DNA of 59,793 nucleotides from Planctomycetia bacterium (GCA_005776885.1 SXOD01000024.1:1-59793); one strand, 5' to 3'; positions 42,016-51,811 are shown, counted from the stretch's first letter. Numbers and translations are program-made. The notes: generated by a model from the sequence alone, not told the origin.

Positions 42016-44004
42016 TCAGCCATCCCAGTCAGCCAGCACGGCGCCAAGTTCAGCACCGCCGACCGATCGGCTCGCACCGAGCGTCACCATCGGATTGGCC
42101 AAACCCCAGTTCGAGAGGACGATGGCGAGATCGGCCGCGTCCACCAGGCCGGAGCGGTCAAAGTCCGCTGGGGACAACAAGCGTCGAGCGTCGTATGGCG
42201 CCACGTCTGCCGCATCCACCTGCCCGTCGCCGTTGAAGTCAAACATCTCGCATCCGGCGTAGCCATTGCCCGCCAGGCACTGGGCGAACGAAGCGTCATC
42301 GGTCTCATCGACCTCGAAGTCGCCATTGACATCACCCAGGCGAGACGGTGGATACACGCGCCACCGACCGGCGGCCAACCGAGACAGGGACCGCGAAGGG
42401 CCGCTCCACGGCCAGCGGACGTGGACGGCCTCCGTCGACGCCGACGGCCCGAGGCCAAAGTGCAGCCGCAGCTCGTTCTGGCCAAGGTACCCGTGGCCAC
42501 CCACCATGACTTGCCCGAGCAGCGTCGCGCCACCGACCTCCACGTCCACCAGTGCCCCGATGGCCTGCGTGTTGGGCCATTCACCGACGACCTCGATCGA
42601 GAGGCTGGGCCGCCGTTCCCCTTCGTGATTGACCAGGAGGCGCAGCGAGGTCGCCAGCTCAAGCGATGCCACGTCGATGTCGCCGTCGCCATCGAGGTCG
42701 GCGGCGGCGCTTGAGTACGACGGCTTGTTGGGTCCGCCAAAGCCAGCTTCGGACGTGACATTGACAAAACTGGAGTCGCCAGCGTTCCGGTACAGCGCGT
42801 TCGGGTGGAACTGGTTGTTGATGGCCAGATCGGTCCAGCCGTCATTGTCAAAATCAGCGGCCAACGTGCTCCAGGCCGTGACCGAACCTGGTCCCGGGAG
42901 CAGCCCCCACGCCTCGCACTGTTCGTCGAAGGCCCACGGCCCCTGCGCCATGAACAGCGGGTTCACCGCCCCAAGCGGCTGTTCGACATCGCTGATGTTG
43001 GCGACGAGGAGGTCCATCATGCCGTCTCGGTTGAAGTCTCCGGGCGCCATCCCCATCGAATACAGCGGTTGGCCGAGTCCGCATCCGACGGACACGTCAA
43101 GGAAGCCAGTCACCGAGACCCGCCAGGCCTGATTCCCCTGGTAGTGCGGCGGAAAGAAGCCGCGGTCGTTGGAGAGGACGAGGTCGGCGATGGTGTCGCG
43201 ATCGACGTCCACAAACGAGCCAAGGAAGGAATATGCCGGCGCCCCAACCCCCATCGCCTCGCCGGCCTCGACAAGCGAGCCGCCGAAGTTGAGATACAGG
43301 TGCGATCGAGCCCCAAGCGTGCCGGCGATGCCGCCGGCGTACCGGGCGATGAAGAGGTCGATCCAGCCGTCGCCATTGACGTCGCTCCACGATGCGCACC
43401 GCGCGGGGCCATCGGTCGTGAGTCCAACGGCATCCGTGGCCTCGACGAACAGGAATGGGCGGACCTGCTCAAAGTATCGACTGGGTGTCCCCCACATGGT
43501 GCACAGCAGGTCGACATCACCGTCGGCATCGACATCGGCCAGCGAGAGAGCGGAGATGCCGGGCAGGTGGGGAAGCCCGCTCCCAGGCTCCCGGTCGACA
43601 AACGTTCCGCTGACGTTTTCCCACAGCCCAAGGCGACCCGTCGCATGGCCACCGGCCAAGAGGTCTGGGTCACCGTCACCATCAAGGTCGGACCATGCCA
43701 CGGGAATGCCGTAGATCCCGTTGGGCTGCGGGTACCCCATCGTGTTGAATGTGACCCCGCGCGGCATCGCCTCGTTTGTAAAAGGGGCGAATCCTGGTGG
43801 AGGCCCACCGCCCCCGCCGCCACCGCCCCCGCCGGGAGTGGCAGCCGCCAAAGGCTGGATGGGGCTCAAGGCGACAGCTCCGCCGAGTCCGGCAGCCAGC
43901 AGCAACCCAGCGCGACCGCGCAGTCGGTCGGCGAAAACACAGAGACGAACCTGAGCCCCAGGTTCATGGGAACACCCAATGGTTCCGCCTGTATTGCCAC
44001 CCAC
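42016..44004 (-). CDS. Secreted FG-GAP/VCBS repeat protein with dockerin-like C terminus
   Basis: This protein of up to 662 residues has a signal peptide (RAGLLLAAGLGGAVALSP...LAAA) and a poly-Gly/Pro stretch. FG-GAP repeats with calcium-binding loops such as WSDLDGDGDPDLLAGG, ADVDADGDVDLLCTM, SDVNGDGWIDLFIARY, GDFNRDGMMDLLVAN, ADFDNDGWTDLAIN and ADLDGDGDIDVASL follow. They suggest a beta propeller. An ASPIC/UnbV-like segment (AVHVRWPWSG) precedes dockerin-type units DVNGDFEVDETDDASFAQCL and DFDRSGLVDAADLAIVLSNW. The start is a GTG at 44004, chosen because a TTGATT/TACTTT promoter ends seven bases before it. Its role is probably extracellular binding or structure. Confidence 0.85.
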   Translation of the reverse strand: MGGNTGGTIGCSHEPGAQVRLCVFADRLRGRAGLLLAAGLGGAVALSPIQPLAAATPGGGGGGGGGGPPPGFAPFTNEAMPRGVTFNTMGYPQPNGIYGIPVAWSDLDGDGDPDLLAGGHATGRLGLWENVSGTFVDREPGSGLPHLPGISALSLADVDADGDVDLLCTMWGTPSRYFEQVRPFLFVEATDAVGLTTDGPARCASWSDVNGDGWIDLFIARYAGGIAGTLGARSHLYLNFGGSLVEAGEAMGVGAPAYSFLGSFVDVDRDTIADLVLSNDRGFFPPHYQGNQAWRVSVTGFLDVSVGCGLGQPLYSMGMAPGDFNRDGMMDLLVANISDVEQPLGAVNPLFMAQGPWAFDEQCEAWGLLPGPGSVTAWSTLAADFDNDGWTDLAINNQFHPNALYRNAGDSSFVNVTSEAGFGGPNKPSYSSAAADLDGDGDIDVASLELATSLRLLVNHEGERRPSLSIEVVGEWPNTQAIGALVDVEVGGATLLGQVMVGGHGYLGQNELRLHFGLGPSASTEAVHVRWPWSGPSRSLSRLAAGRWRVYPPSRLGDVNGDFEVDETDDASFAQCLAGNGYAGCEMFDFNGDGQVDAADVAPYDARRLLSPADFDRSGLVDAADLAIVLSNWGLANPMVTLGASRSVGGAELGAVLADWDG

Positions 44005-44011
44005 GTCCTAC

Positions 44012-44039
44012 AAAGTAGCCGACGAGGGGCAACAATCAA
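44012..44039 (-). promoter_or_regulatory. Promoter for the FG-GAP gene (leaderless arrangement)
   Basis: On the minus strand TTGATT (44039-44034) and TACTTT (44017-44012) are 16 bases apart. The GTG start at 44004 begins seven bases after the -10 box, so the transcript would begin at or next to the start codon. Confidence 0.6.
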
Positions 44040-44040
44040 G

Positions 44041-44066
44041 AAAAAGGCGCCCGACGTGCGGGCGCC
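44041..44066 (-). terminator. Intrinsic terminator of the subtilase gene
   Basis: On the minus strand an eight-pair perfect GC stem (GGCGCCCG/CGGGCGCC) closes the loop CACGT and is followed by five T residues and TTCTTG. It lies about 50 bases after the subtilase stop, just before the FG-GAP promoter. Confidence 0.88.
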
Positions 44067-44114
44067 TCAAGGTTCAGGTGGAATCAACCGAGGGGGATTG
44101 CGCGACTGTCGAAG

Positions 44115-47100
44115 TTACTGACCGACGCAGGGATCCACGGGGATCTGGCTGGTGTCCAAGTCGGTCTCGACCTTGGCCAGGTCGATCACCAACCCGTATT
44201 GCCCGACCATGCCGTACCCGCCAGTGACCATCCGCATGGCGGCAACCCCGCCAGGATAGGCCGGGTCACTGAAGCGGATGTAGTCATTCGGCGCGCGGTA
44301 GGTTGGCGTGCAGAAGTTCAGCGGCGCGTCAGGGTACGCCTGGTCCAGCTGCTCCATGCCCCAGAAGTCGTAGCGGCGGATGTTGGCGTTGAACATGAAG
44401 ACCGCCACGTAGACAAAGCCGCCGGAAATGCGCGCCCGGATCGGGACACGCATGTAGTTCAGGATCGGCTGGGTCGAGAAGTTGAAGATTCGGAGGACCT
44501 GCAGGTCGGTTGCACGACTGACGCTGGGATAGAAGACCGGCGCGCCACCGTAACCCGAGCGGGCCGAGGAGGCATTCGCCGCCTGGCTGCGAAGGGACAT
44601 CTCGCCGCCGCCGATGGTCTTGATCGACACCTGGTTCCCCGCCAAAAGGGTCCCGACGAGCACGGTCGTGTCGGTGACGTTGGTCGGATCATCCACCGAA
44701 CCGGTCGTGATCGCCTCGATGAGCTTGTCGACGTTGGGGAAGCCGTAGATGAGCCCGATCGTCTCCTGGTCACTGCTGCCATCGCCAAACTCAGGCGTCG
44801 ACATGATCGGGTCTGGGGTCTCGCTGCCGCTCTGGATGTGAACCCGCGGGCCGTCCACGGACTGGGACCCGAAGAGCAGCCGGAAATCGGTGGGGGCCAG
44901 GCCCTCGCCTGAAACCACGCGAGCGTGACCCTGGAAGCAGGCGAGCATGCCCGCGATCTGCATGGTGGCTGCGCTCGTGCCGGAGTACGAGGCCGTGTAC
45001 GAACGAAGCTTGTTCCGCTCCACGCACGTCGGCGTGTAGCCAAGTGCCTCGACAGGGGCATCATCGCCCACGAAGAGGTCGCCGTAGCCGCAGGTCACCA
45101 CGCTTCGGCCCCAGCCGCTGATCCAGACGCGTCGTTCGCCGACGCCGCCGGCGGTTTCCGAGTCCTCGTAGTTGCTCTCGCCGACGCGGTTGTACTCCTG
45201 GTTGTTCAACCAGGAGCTGAACGGATTGGTGCCCTGGCCGGGCGGCGTCGTCGGGATCAGCATCTGGCCAGACGTCATGCCGGGCCAGCAGGCACCGACG
45301 ACGCAGCAATCTGGTGCGGTGGGTTCGCTCACGGCGGATGCGCCGTTTCCGGCCGCGAGGGACCAAGTCAGGCCAAGCGCCGAGCCGCCGTTGAGGATGA
45401 CGGCTTCGAGGGCGGGAATGTCCGCCGTCCCAGCGGTGTTGATCGGCTGGAACGAGACCGTCGGATCGTCTGGATCTGCGCCCGCGAAAGACAGCGGCAC
45501 GGCGCAAACGTTGGACGTGCTGCCGGAACCGGTTGCGGTCAACACCATGGAAGCACTCAAGAGCGCCGCAGACAATCGCTGCCCAGACGAGATGCCCTCA
45601 TCCGGGTTGCCGTCGGTCGTCGCGGGGAAGAACAGTTTTTCGGCGGCGTTCGTGCACAGGCCCGAGACTCCCTGCGCGTCCCGGTTGGCAAAGAGGATGC
45701 CCAGTGAAGCGGTGCCGTGATGCGCCCAGGCGATGCGCGGCGTCCCAGCTGGTACGACGAGGTAGCCCTCGGCTTCGGCCTCTGCCACGCTGCATGCGCC
45801 AGCAACCGTCGCGTCGTTCTCGTCAAACTGCAGCGCAATCGGGATCTGCGTGCCGTTGGCCGTTGCTTCGACTTCGATGAAGCTCTCGCCATGGGAGTTG
45901 AGGAACTCCTGGTGGTTCACGAACGCGGACAGGTCCACCAAACCGACCTTGATCCCGTCCGCCCAGAACGACGGCGTCGAGGATCCCGAGTGCGTGCGTG
46001 CAAAGTCGTTGTAGGCCTTCATGTCCAGACCACCACCGCGGTAGCCGGACACGGATCGGAAGATCCGGAAGTACTGGTCGATCTGAGGCTTGTTTGGGTT
46101 CGCGTCGTAGGCCGCCTTGTCACCCACGCCCCACAAGGCCACGGGGAGGGAGCCTGCTGGAACAGGAACCGGGGCCGATGCCGCCCCGTTGGATCCGATG
46201 ATCCGCACTCCATCCAGTGGGGTGGCGAGCGGGAAGTCAGTCACCGGAATGCCACCGGCCAGAGCGGCAGCCATGATTTCGGCGCCGTAATACGGAGTGG
46301 CATTCGTCGTCGGTGCGGTGGTGTTGCCGGGGTTGAGGTTTCCGGCGATCGGCGTGGCCGCGGCCGGATCGCTGTCTGGCAGCGTCGTGATGAAGTTGGT
46401 TCCCGTGAGGAACCCCGGGTTCAAGACCGGGAAGGGGGTCGGGACGGTCGGGAGCGTGCCTGGGGCGGTGGGTTCGAGGGAGAGGCTGAAAGGCGAATCG
46501 AGTTCCGTGGCATCCACGACCTGCCAGTCCAGGCGCGCCAGCGTCACCGCGCAGGGGTTCCCCGGGTTGCCAAACTGGTCCGTGGAAAGACTCAGCGAAA
46601 GTGCCGTGCAGGCATCGTCCCACTGCACGGTGCAGCACTGGTAGTCCAGCGCACAGACCGCCGCGGAGCACTGTGGCACGCTGGTGGACGGGAATCCGTG
46701 GACGGAGAAGGGGCCGGGCAGGATCGTGCCCAGGTCCGACCAATAGGTGTCGTCTGCGTACCCAGCGAAGAGCAGGCCATCGCCATCCAGCGGGCAGCCA
46801 GACTGCGGTCCAAGCATGGCACCATCGTTCGGGTGCCATCCACCGCCAAGCGTGGTGTCCGAACCGTTGCCGGTCGGATACAGGCTGTTGCAGAGCAGTT
46901 CAGAAATCGCAACACATCCCGAGTCCCACGTGCCGCCCTCATCGAGGCCGTCGCCGCAGGCCGTCAGGAGCGCGGCGACTGTCGCGCAGCACGGGACGTC
47001 GTTTGGCGCGATCATGAAGAGGGTCGACTCGTCGCAATCGTCCGATTGGTCGCCAATCGGAGCGTTCGTCCAACGCGGACCCGGGTTCATCGGCGACTGC

Positions 47101-47768
47101 ACCCACTGGAAGGGCTGGAGCCCGCACGCTGGGTCGCCGCACGCCGTGCAGTCGACCTGCGAGGGGGTGACTTGTTGCTCGATCTGCACCGAGATCACGG
47201 AGTCAATGCCGTTGAGGATGCCGGCGACCGCCTCCAGCTGTCCGGCCGCGCCATCGACATAGAAGTAGGTCGACAGCAACGGGTACGGCTGACCGGTGGC
47301 GGCCATGACACGGTTGGAGTATTCGTCCAGGACCTCTTGGCTCTGGTGGAAGATGGGGATGACCTTGAGCTGGAGCCCAGCGATGACCGCATTGAACGCG
47401 CCGAGCGCGTCCTGAGCGTCGCTCACGATCTGGCCGTCGAGCAACCCGGTGCCGAACGTTGGAGCAAGGTGGTCTGGGAGCTTCACGATGAGGCGGCCGG
47501 TGGCAGCCGTGGCGCCCGTGCGGGCAAACCGAGGCTCCACATGGGACGCGCTTCGCGAGGATTCCTTGGTGCGTCGGTCCCACTCCGAGAGGGCCGGTCG
47601 TCCGGAGACGATGGTGCCTGAAATCGGTCGCGCACCGACGGCGGGAACGGCAGCGGTGCGAGCAGTCGGACCAGCTGGCAGCAGGTCAGTCGCGCCGGCC
47701 ATGATGCCGGATGCCGCGACGAGGGAAGTCGGGATGAGGAGGAGCCGAGTGGCTGACCGCGAGCGCAT
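44115..47768 (-). CDS. Secreted subtilisin-like serine peptidase (S8 family), very large
   Basis: This protein of about 1217 residues has a signal peptide (TRLLLIPTSLVAASGIMAG). The S8 catalytic triad is widely spaced: Asp in IKVGLVDLSAF (about 612), His in AWAHHGTASLGILFA (about 684) and Ser in SYSGTSAATMQIAG (about 932). The first 600 residues include a propeptide-like region (GRLIVKLPDHLAPTF...) and Cys-rich units such as CSAAVCALDYQCCTVQWDDAC, a pattern frequent in planctomycete exported proteins. About 220 residues follow the Ser. The ATG at 47768 has GGAG eight bases upstream; 64 further ORF codons upstream are rejected. It is monocistronic, with a terminator. Confidence 0.82.
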   Translation of the reverse strand: MRSRSATRLLLIPTSLVAASGIMAGATDLLPAGPTARTAAVPAVGARPISGTIVSGRPALSEWDRRTKESSRSASHVEPRFARTGATAATGRLIVKLPDHLAPTFGTGLLDGQIVSDAQDALGAFNAVIAGLQLKVIPIFHQSQEVLDEYSNRVMAATGQPYPLLSTYFYVDGAAGQLEAVAGILNGIDSVISVQIEQQVTPSQVDCTACGDPACGLQPFQWVQSPMNPGPRWTNAPIGDQSDDCDESTLFMIAPNDVPCCATVAALLTACGDGLDEGGTWDSGCVAISELLCNSLYPTGNGSDTTLGGGWHPNDGAMLGPQSGCPLDGDGLLFAGYADDTYWSDLGTILPGPFSVHGFPSTSVPQCSAAVCALDYQCCTVQWDDACTALSLSLSTDQFGNPGNPCAVTLARLDWQVVDATELDSPFSLSLEPTAPGTLPTVPTPFPVLNPGFLTGTNFITTLPDSDPAAATPIAGNLNPGNTTAPTTNATPYYGAEIMAAALAGGIPVTDFPLATPLDGVRIIGSNGAASAPVPVPAGSLPVALWGVGDKAAYDANPNKPQIDQYFRIFRSVSGYRGGGLDMKAYNDFARTHSGSSTPSFWADGIKVGLVDLSAFVNHQEFLNSHGESFIEVEATANGTQIPIALQFDENDATVAGACSVAEAEAEGYLVVPAGTPRIAWAHHGTASLGILFANRDAQGVSGLCTNAAEKLFFPATTDGNPDEGISSGQRLSAALLSASMVLTATGSGSTSNVCAVPLSFAGADPDDPTVSFQPINTAGTADIPALEAVILNGGSALGLTWSLAAGNGASAVSEPTAPDCCVVGACWPGMTSGQMLIPTTPPGQGTNPFSSWLNNQEYNRVGESNYEDSETAGGVGERRVWISGWGRSVVTCGYGDLFVGDDAPVEALGYTPTCVERNKLRSYTASYSGTSAATMQIAGMLACFQGHARVVSGEGLAPTDFRLLFGSQSVDGPRVHIQSGSETPDPIMSTPEFGDGSSDQETIGLIYGFPNVDKLIEAITTGSVDDPTNVTDTTVLVGTLLAGNQVSIKTIGGGEMSLRSQAANASSARSGYGGAPVFYPSVSRATDLQVLRIFNFSTQPILNYMRVPIRARISGGFVYVAVFMFNANIRRYDFWGMEQLDQAYPDAPLNFCTPTYRAPNDYIRFSDPAYPGGVAAMRMVTGGYGMVGQYGLVIDLAKVETDLDTSQIPVDPCVGQ

Positions 47769-47869
47769 GGGGCGAATCTCCGTTGCCTGCAACAAAACGA
47801 AGGGGCCGGCGCGTGCCGACCCCTGAGACCAGTTTATCACCCCCACGACAATTGCAAATGGGATCGGAG

Positions 47870-47905
47870 GGAAAAGGAGAAAGCCTGCTCGGGGCTCCCC
47901 GAGGG
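47870..47905 (-). terminator. Probable terminator of purD
   Basis: On the minus strand CTCGGG pairs with CCCGAG around a GAGC loop, starting nine bases after the purD stop. A pyrimidine tract (CTTTCTCCTTTTCC) follows about five bases later. The T run is interrupted, so it may be weak. Confidence 0.5.
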
Positions 47906-47913
47906 CTCCGTCC

Positions 47914-49281
47914 CTACTGCGCCCCGACGACCTTGGCCTTCCCCAGCACGCGGTGTCCAATATCGTGGCGGAAGAAGGCCCCCGGGAATCGAATCCGGCC
48001 GGCAGCCCGAGTGGCCAGTTCGGCGGCGTCCCGCAATGAGCCAGCCATCGCGGTGACTCCCAGCACCCGACCGCCGGCCGTCAGCGGGAGGGCACCAGTC
48101 CCCGCTCCCGGGCCGACGCGCGTCCCGGCGTGGAATACCTTGACGAGTTGACCTGGGCCTGCTTCGGCTTCGGCCTCCTCGATGCCGTCGATGGGATCGC
48201 CAGCCCGGGGTGTACCTGGGTATCCCTCCGCGCACACCACCACGCAGCAGGAATGGCGAGGGTCCATGGAGAACGATGCTTCCGAAAGGCTGCCGCTGGC
48301 CGTGTGCCAGAGCACCTCAAGCAGGTCCCCCTTGAATCGCATCATGAGCGCCTGGGTCTCCGGGTCACCAAACCGCGCGTTGTACTCAAGCACCTTTGGT
48401 CCCGCAGGGGTGAGCATCAGGCCCGCGTAAAGCACGCCGCGGAAGGGGAGGGCGTTCGGATCATCTTCGCCACGTCGAAGCAGGGCGTCGACCGTCGGGA
48501 CGAGCACGTTTCGGGAGACCGCATCGATCAGTTCGTCGGGCGCGAGTGGGGTGGGACAGTACGCCCCCATTCCGCCCGTGTTTGGGCCGGTGTCCCCCTC
48601 GCCGACTTGCTTGTGGTCTTGGCACGGATCCAGGATCGTTATGGTGTGGCCATCGACCAGGGCCAGCACCGAAAGTTCCTGTCCCTCCAGACGCTCCTCG
48701 ATGACGACCTTCGCGGTCGACGCTCCATGGCCGACCTGTGCGAAGCAGGCATTGACGGCGCGGCGTGCCTCATCGGCGGAGTTGCAGACGGTGACACCCT
48801 TCCCGGCGCAGAGGCCTGCTGCCTTCACGACGCAGGGTTCGTCCCGGTCACTGACGTACTTGAGCGCCGCTGCGGCGTTGGTGAAGACTCGACCCTCGGC
48901 GGTGGGCACGAGCGCCTCGCGCATGATGGCCTTGGCCCACGCCTTGTCGGCCTCGATCTGCGCAAGCTCGCGACGTGGCCCGAAGACCACGCGGCCAGGC
49001 GCCACGAGCAGGTCCGCCATTCCATCCGCAAGTGGGCCTTCGGGGCCGATCACGACGAGCCCGATTTCCTCGCGATCGCACCATCTCGTCAGGTAGAAAG
49101 CCTTCGATGTCGCGATCTCCTCCGGGCACGCTTGGCCGAGCGATGCGAGCCCGGCGTTGGCACCGCGCTGCACCCAGAGCGTTCCCAATCGCGGCGATTG
49201 CGAGAGTCTCCACGCGAGCGCATGTTCGCGACCTCCGGTACCCAGCAGCAAGACATTGACACGGTCGGGAACGTTCGTCAT
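47914..49281 (-). CDS. purD: Phosphoribosylamine-glycine ligase
   Basis: This protein of 455 residues catalyses the second step of purine synthesis, joining glycine to phosphoribosylamine with ATP. It shows the N-terminal LLLGTGGREHALAWRL, then LVVIGPEGPLADGMADLL, and the ATP-grasp region with VVKAAGLCAGKGV. HKQVGEGDTGPNTGGMGAYCP and LEYNARFGDPETQALMM follow. The C-terminal domain begins CCVVVCAEGYPG. The ATG at 49281 is chosen because TAGACT lies eight bases before it and the family start follows at once. The longer ORF overlaps the divergent gene. The gene stands alone without other pur genes. Confidence 0.95.
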   Translation of the reverse strand: MTNVPDRVNVLLLGTGGREHALAWRLSQSPRLGTLWVQRGANAGLASLGQACPEEIATSKAFYLTRWCDREEIGLVVIGPEGPLADGMADLLVAPGRVVFGPRRELAQIEADKAWAKAIMREALVPTAEGRVFTNAAAALKYVSDRDEPCVVKAAGLCAGKGVTVCNSADEARRAVNACFAQVGHGASTAKVVIEERLEGQELSVLALVDGHTITILDPCQDHKQVGEGDTGPNTGGMGAYCPTPLAPDELIDAVSRNVLVPTVDALLRRGEDDPNALPFRGVLYAGLMLTPAGPKVLEYNARFGDPETQALMMRFKGDLLEVLWHTASGSLSEASFSMDPRHSCCVVVCAEGYPGTPRAGDPIDGIEEAEAEAGPGQLVKVFHAGTRVGPGAGTGALPLTAGGRVLGVTAMAGSLRDAAELATRAAGRIRFPGAFFRHDIGHRVLGKAKVVGAQ

Positions 49282-49289
49282 TCTCGGCG

Positions 49290-49295
49290 AGTCTA
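49290..49295 (-). promoter_or_regulatory. Candidate -10 element for leaderless purD transcript
   Basis: TAGACT on the minus strand is followed by eight bases and the purD ATG, with no Shine-Dalgarno sequence. TTCGGA, 17 bases further upstream (49318-49313), is a weak -35 candidate. Confidence 0.48.
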
Positions 49296-49337
49296 GGGCC
49301 ATTCTGGTACCTTCCGAAGCCCCGGAGCCACCCCACG

Positions 49338-50816
49338 ATGCGCCCCACATTCCTCCCCATCCATTCGATCGTCCATCCACTTCTGGCGGCGTCGGCACTG
49401 GCGCTGGCCTTGGTGTTCGCCGCGCCATCGATTGCCCATGCGCAGGGCGCCACGGCGGATGCCATCGCCAAGAAACTGAACACCGAGAACTCCAAGGTGT
49501 CGGCTGGGAAGCAGAGCGGCCCCAAGGTCTTCACGGAGTGGGTGAAGCTCGCTGCGGCGCCAAGCGACGATCCCACCGCCATCTGGCCGGGCATGCCCAA
49601 CTGGGACGCCGTGTCCGCCTGGGCCAAGGGCGGAACGGCGCTCGGGGAGGCACTCATCGCGGCGCAGCATGACGAGATCCTCGGCCTGCCGTACGGCACG
49701 AAGGGGGCCTCGCCTGAGTTCCGCGAGAAGGGCATCGTCGTTGACCTGGCGGAGGGCGAGGATTTCGGGATGGTCTCCTACCCGTACCTGGAGGCCGTCG
49801 AAGGGATCGGCGCCTACGCGACGGCGGAGATGTACCGGGCCGCGGAAGCGGGTGAATGGGACCGTGCGTTCAATGTCGGCCTCGCCTGGCTGCGCTTTCT
49901 CCGACAGGTGTCCGACCGGCAGATGATGGCCGAGGTGCAGTTCGGAACGGCCTCGATGTCCCAGGCACTCTCGATCCACCGGGATTTCCTCTGGAGGTAT
50001 CGGGATCAGGTCCCGGTCGAGGTGCTCAAGCGAGTGGCCCTGAAGGAATATCCGCTCCTGCGAGCCGGCGATGGTGAACGCCTTCGACGGCTCAGGCTTC
50101 CGGAGGGGGACCTGGACATGGCCAAGGCCGTGATGGAGCGGACCTTCCGGGGCGGGCAGCCGAATGCAGTGGAGTTCGTCAACGTGTACGCGAGCCAGGA
50201 TTCATCCAAGGCACCGCTCATGCGATTTGGCCAGGCCAAGACGTGGCGCAAGGTGGCTGAACTGCATGGAGCGAAGGATGCGAGCACCCAAAAGATCGAC
50301 TCGATCTACGACGATTGGTACCGGCGATGGCGTTCGCGCCCCTATGGCCGACTGAGCGAAGTGCCGACCGAGCTGTCCCGGACGAATGACGTGCGCTATG
50401 CCGCGGTCATCTTCGGGATGCGGGATCTCCAGAGCCTGTTCGAGGCCCGCAAGCGGCTCATTGCCAACATCAATGGGACGGCGGTGGCCGCTGGCCTCTG
50501 CGCGTATCGGAACGATTACCAGCACACCTGGCCCGGAAAGATCAAGGAGGCGTATGCCGTCCACGTGGTCAAGCGAATGAACTTCGACCCATTTGACAAG
50601 CGCGGGGAGGCGCTTGGTTACAAGATCCTGTCGTCACCGCGAAAGGTGCAGCTCCCCAATGGGTCACTCGACGTGGACGGGGTGATGCTCTGGGCGATCG
50701 GGAGCGACAACAAGGACGATGACGGTGCCCGGCACACCGATGACGGCTCGAGCCACGATCTCTTGCTCTGGCCGCCCGTCCGCGAACTGGCGCGCGAGTC
50801 GGGGGCCACGCCGTGA
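49338..50816 (+). CDS. Exported protein of unknown function (492 aa)
   Basis: This 492-residue protein has a signal peptide (PLLAASALALALVFAAPSIAHAQ, cleaved after AHA near residue 35). The mature part is mostly helical, with recognisable but unassigned stretches: EWVKLAAAPSDDPTAIWPGMPNWDAV, SYPYLEAVEGIGAYATAEMYRAAEAGEWDRAF (TPR-like rhythm) and the C-terminal DGVMLWAIGSDNKDDDG segment. That last segment resembles endings of prepilin-like or secreted planctomycete proteins. I do not recognise a family. It is divergent from purD and its stop overlaps the GTG start of the next gene (GTGA), so it is co-expressed with the thioredoxin reductase. Confidence 0.72.
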   Translation: MRPTFLPIHSIVHPLLAASALALALVFAAPSIAHAQGATADAIAKKLNTENSKVSAGKQSGPKVFTEWVKLAAAPSDDPTAIWPGMPNWDAVSAWAKGGTALGEALIAAQHDEILGLPYGTKGASPEFREKGIVVDLAEGEDFGMVSYPYLEAVEGIGAYATAEMYRAAEAGEWDRAFNVGLAWLRFLRQVSDRQMMAEVQFGTASMSQALSIHRDFLWRYRDQVPVEVLKRVALKEYPLLRAGDGERLRRLRLPEGDLDMAKAVMERTFRGGQPNAVEFVNVYASQDSSKAPLMRFGQAKTWRKVAELHGAKDASTQKIDSIYDDWYRRWRSRPYGRLSEVPTELSRTNDVRYAAVIFGMRDLQSLFEARKRLIANINGTAVAAGLCAYRNDYQHTWPGKIKEAYAVHVVKRMNFDPFDKRGEALGYKILSSPRKVQLPNGSLDVDGVMLWAIGSDNKDDDGARHTDDGSSHDLLLWPPVRELARESGATP

Positions 50817-51811
50817 GCGGCTCGACGCACGCGGGAGGTGAGGCCGCCGAGCGGGTGGTGATCATCGGGTCGGGACCGGCAGGCTGGACCGCGGCGATCT
50901 ATGCCGCACGCGCCAACCTCTCGCCGATCGTGTATGAGGGCGTTCCATCAGCCAATCCGGCCCCGGTCCTTCCGGGTGGCCAGCTGATGCTGACCACGGA
51001 GGTCGAGAACTACCCGGGGTTTCCAGAGGGTGTCTCCGGGACCGAACTCATGGAGCTCTTCCGGGCGCAGGCCATGAGGTTCGGGACTCGCGTGGTGGGC
51101 GAAAACATCGAACGATGCGAGCTCGGTGGCAGCCCCTTCACGCTGCACTCAAGCGGCGGATCGACCGTGCGCGCGCACGCCGTCATCCTCGCGACCGGCG
51201 CCACGGCCAACTGGATCGGCCTGCCAAGCGAGCTGCGCCTGGCGACGACGGGCGGTGGCGTGAGCGCCTGCGCGGTCTGCGATGGCGCGCTGCCGCCTTT
51301 CAGGGACCAGCCGCTGGCGGTGGTGGGTGGCGGCGACACCGCGATGGAGGAAGCGTCCTACCTCGCCAAGTTCGGCTCGAAGGTCTACGTGATCCACCGC
51401 CGCGGTGAACTCCGCGCGTCCAAGGCGATGCAGGATCGCGTGCTGGCCAATCCGAAGATCGAGATGGTGTGGAACAGTCGCGTCAGCGACGTGCTGGGGA
51501 AGGACTTCATCGAGGGGATCGAGCTCACCAGCACGATCGACGGTTCAACGCGGTCACTCCCGGTGCGAGGGCTGTTCATCGCGATCGGCCATTCGCCCGC
51601 GACCGGTTTCCTCTCCGGATCGGGCGTCGAGCTGGATGAGGCGGGGTACGTCAGGCTGCGGACCAGGGGCTCCATGACCAACATCGAGGGCGTTTTCGCG
51701 GCGGGAGACGTGGCTGACTCGGTCTACCGGCAGGCGATCACGGCATCCGGCATGGGATGCCAGGCTGCGATCGAATCCGAGCGCTGGCTGGCGGCGCGAG
51801 GGATCCACTGA
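50813..51811 (+). CDS. trxB: Thioredoxin reductase
   Basis: This 332-residue flavoprotein transfers electrons from NADPH to thioredoxin. FAD-binding motif VVIIGSGPAGWTAAIYAAR opens it, then GGQLMLTTEVENYPGFPEGV, and the redox-active CxxC in SACAVCDGALP. The NADPH motif LAVVGGGDTAMEEASYLAKFGSKVYVIHRR follows. The final FAD motif is GVFAAGDVADSVYRQAITASGMGCQAA. Length is normal. The GTG start overlaps the upstream stop. Confidence 0.95.
   Translation: MSGSTHAGGEAAERVVIIGSGPAGWTAAIYAARANLSPIVYEGVPSANPAPVLPGGQLMLTTEVENYPGFPEGVSGTELMELFRAQAMRFGTRVVGENIERCELGGSPFTLHSSGGSTVRAHAVILATGATANWIGLPSELRLATTGGGVSACAVCDGALPPFRDQPLAVVGGGDTAMEEASYLAKFGSKVYVIHRRGELRASKAMQDRVLANPKIEMVWNSRVSDVLGKDFIEGIELTSTIDGSTRSLPVRGLFIAIGHSPATGFLSGSGVELDEAGYVRLRTRGSMTNIEGVFAAGDVADSVYRQAITASGMGCQAAIESERWLAARGIH

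Noticed and set aside
45717-47621. A 634-codon open frame on the plus strand
   Set aside because: It is antisense to the subtilase, Arg/Gly/Val-rich and without motifs.
47831-47857. Promoter-like TTGCAA and TAAACT upstream of the subtilase
   Set aside because: The spacing is only 15 bases; plausible but too weak to list as a feature.
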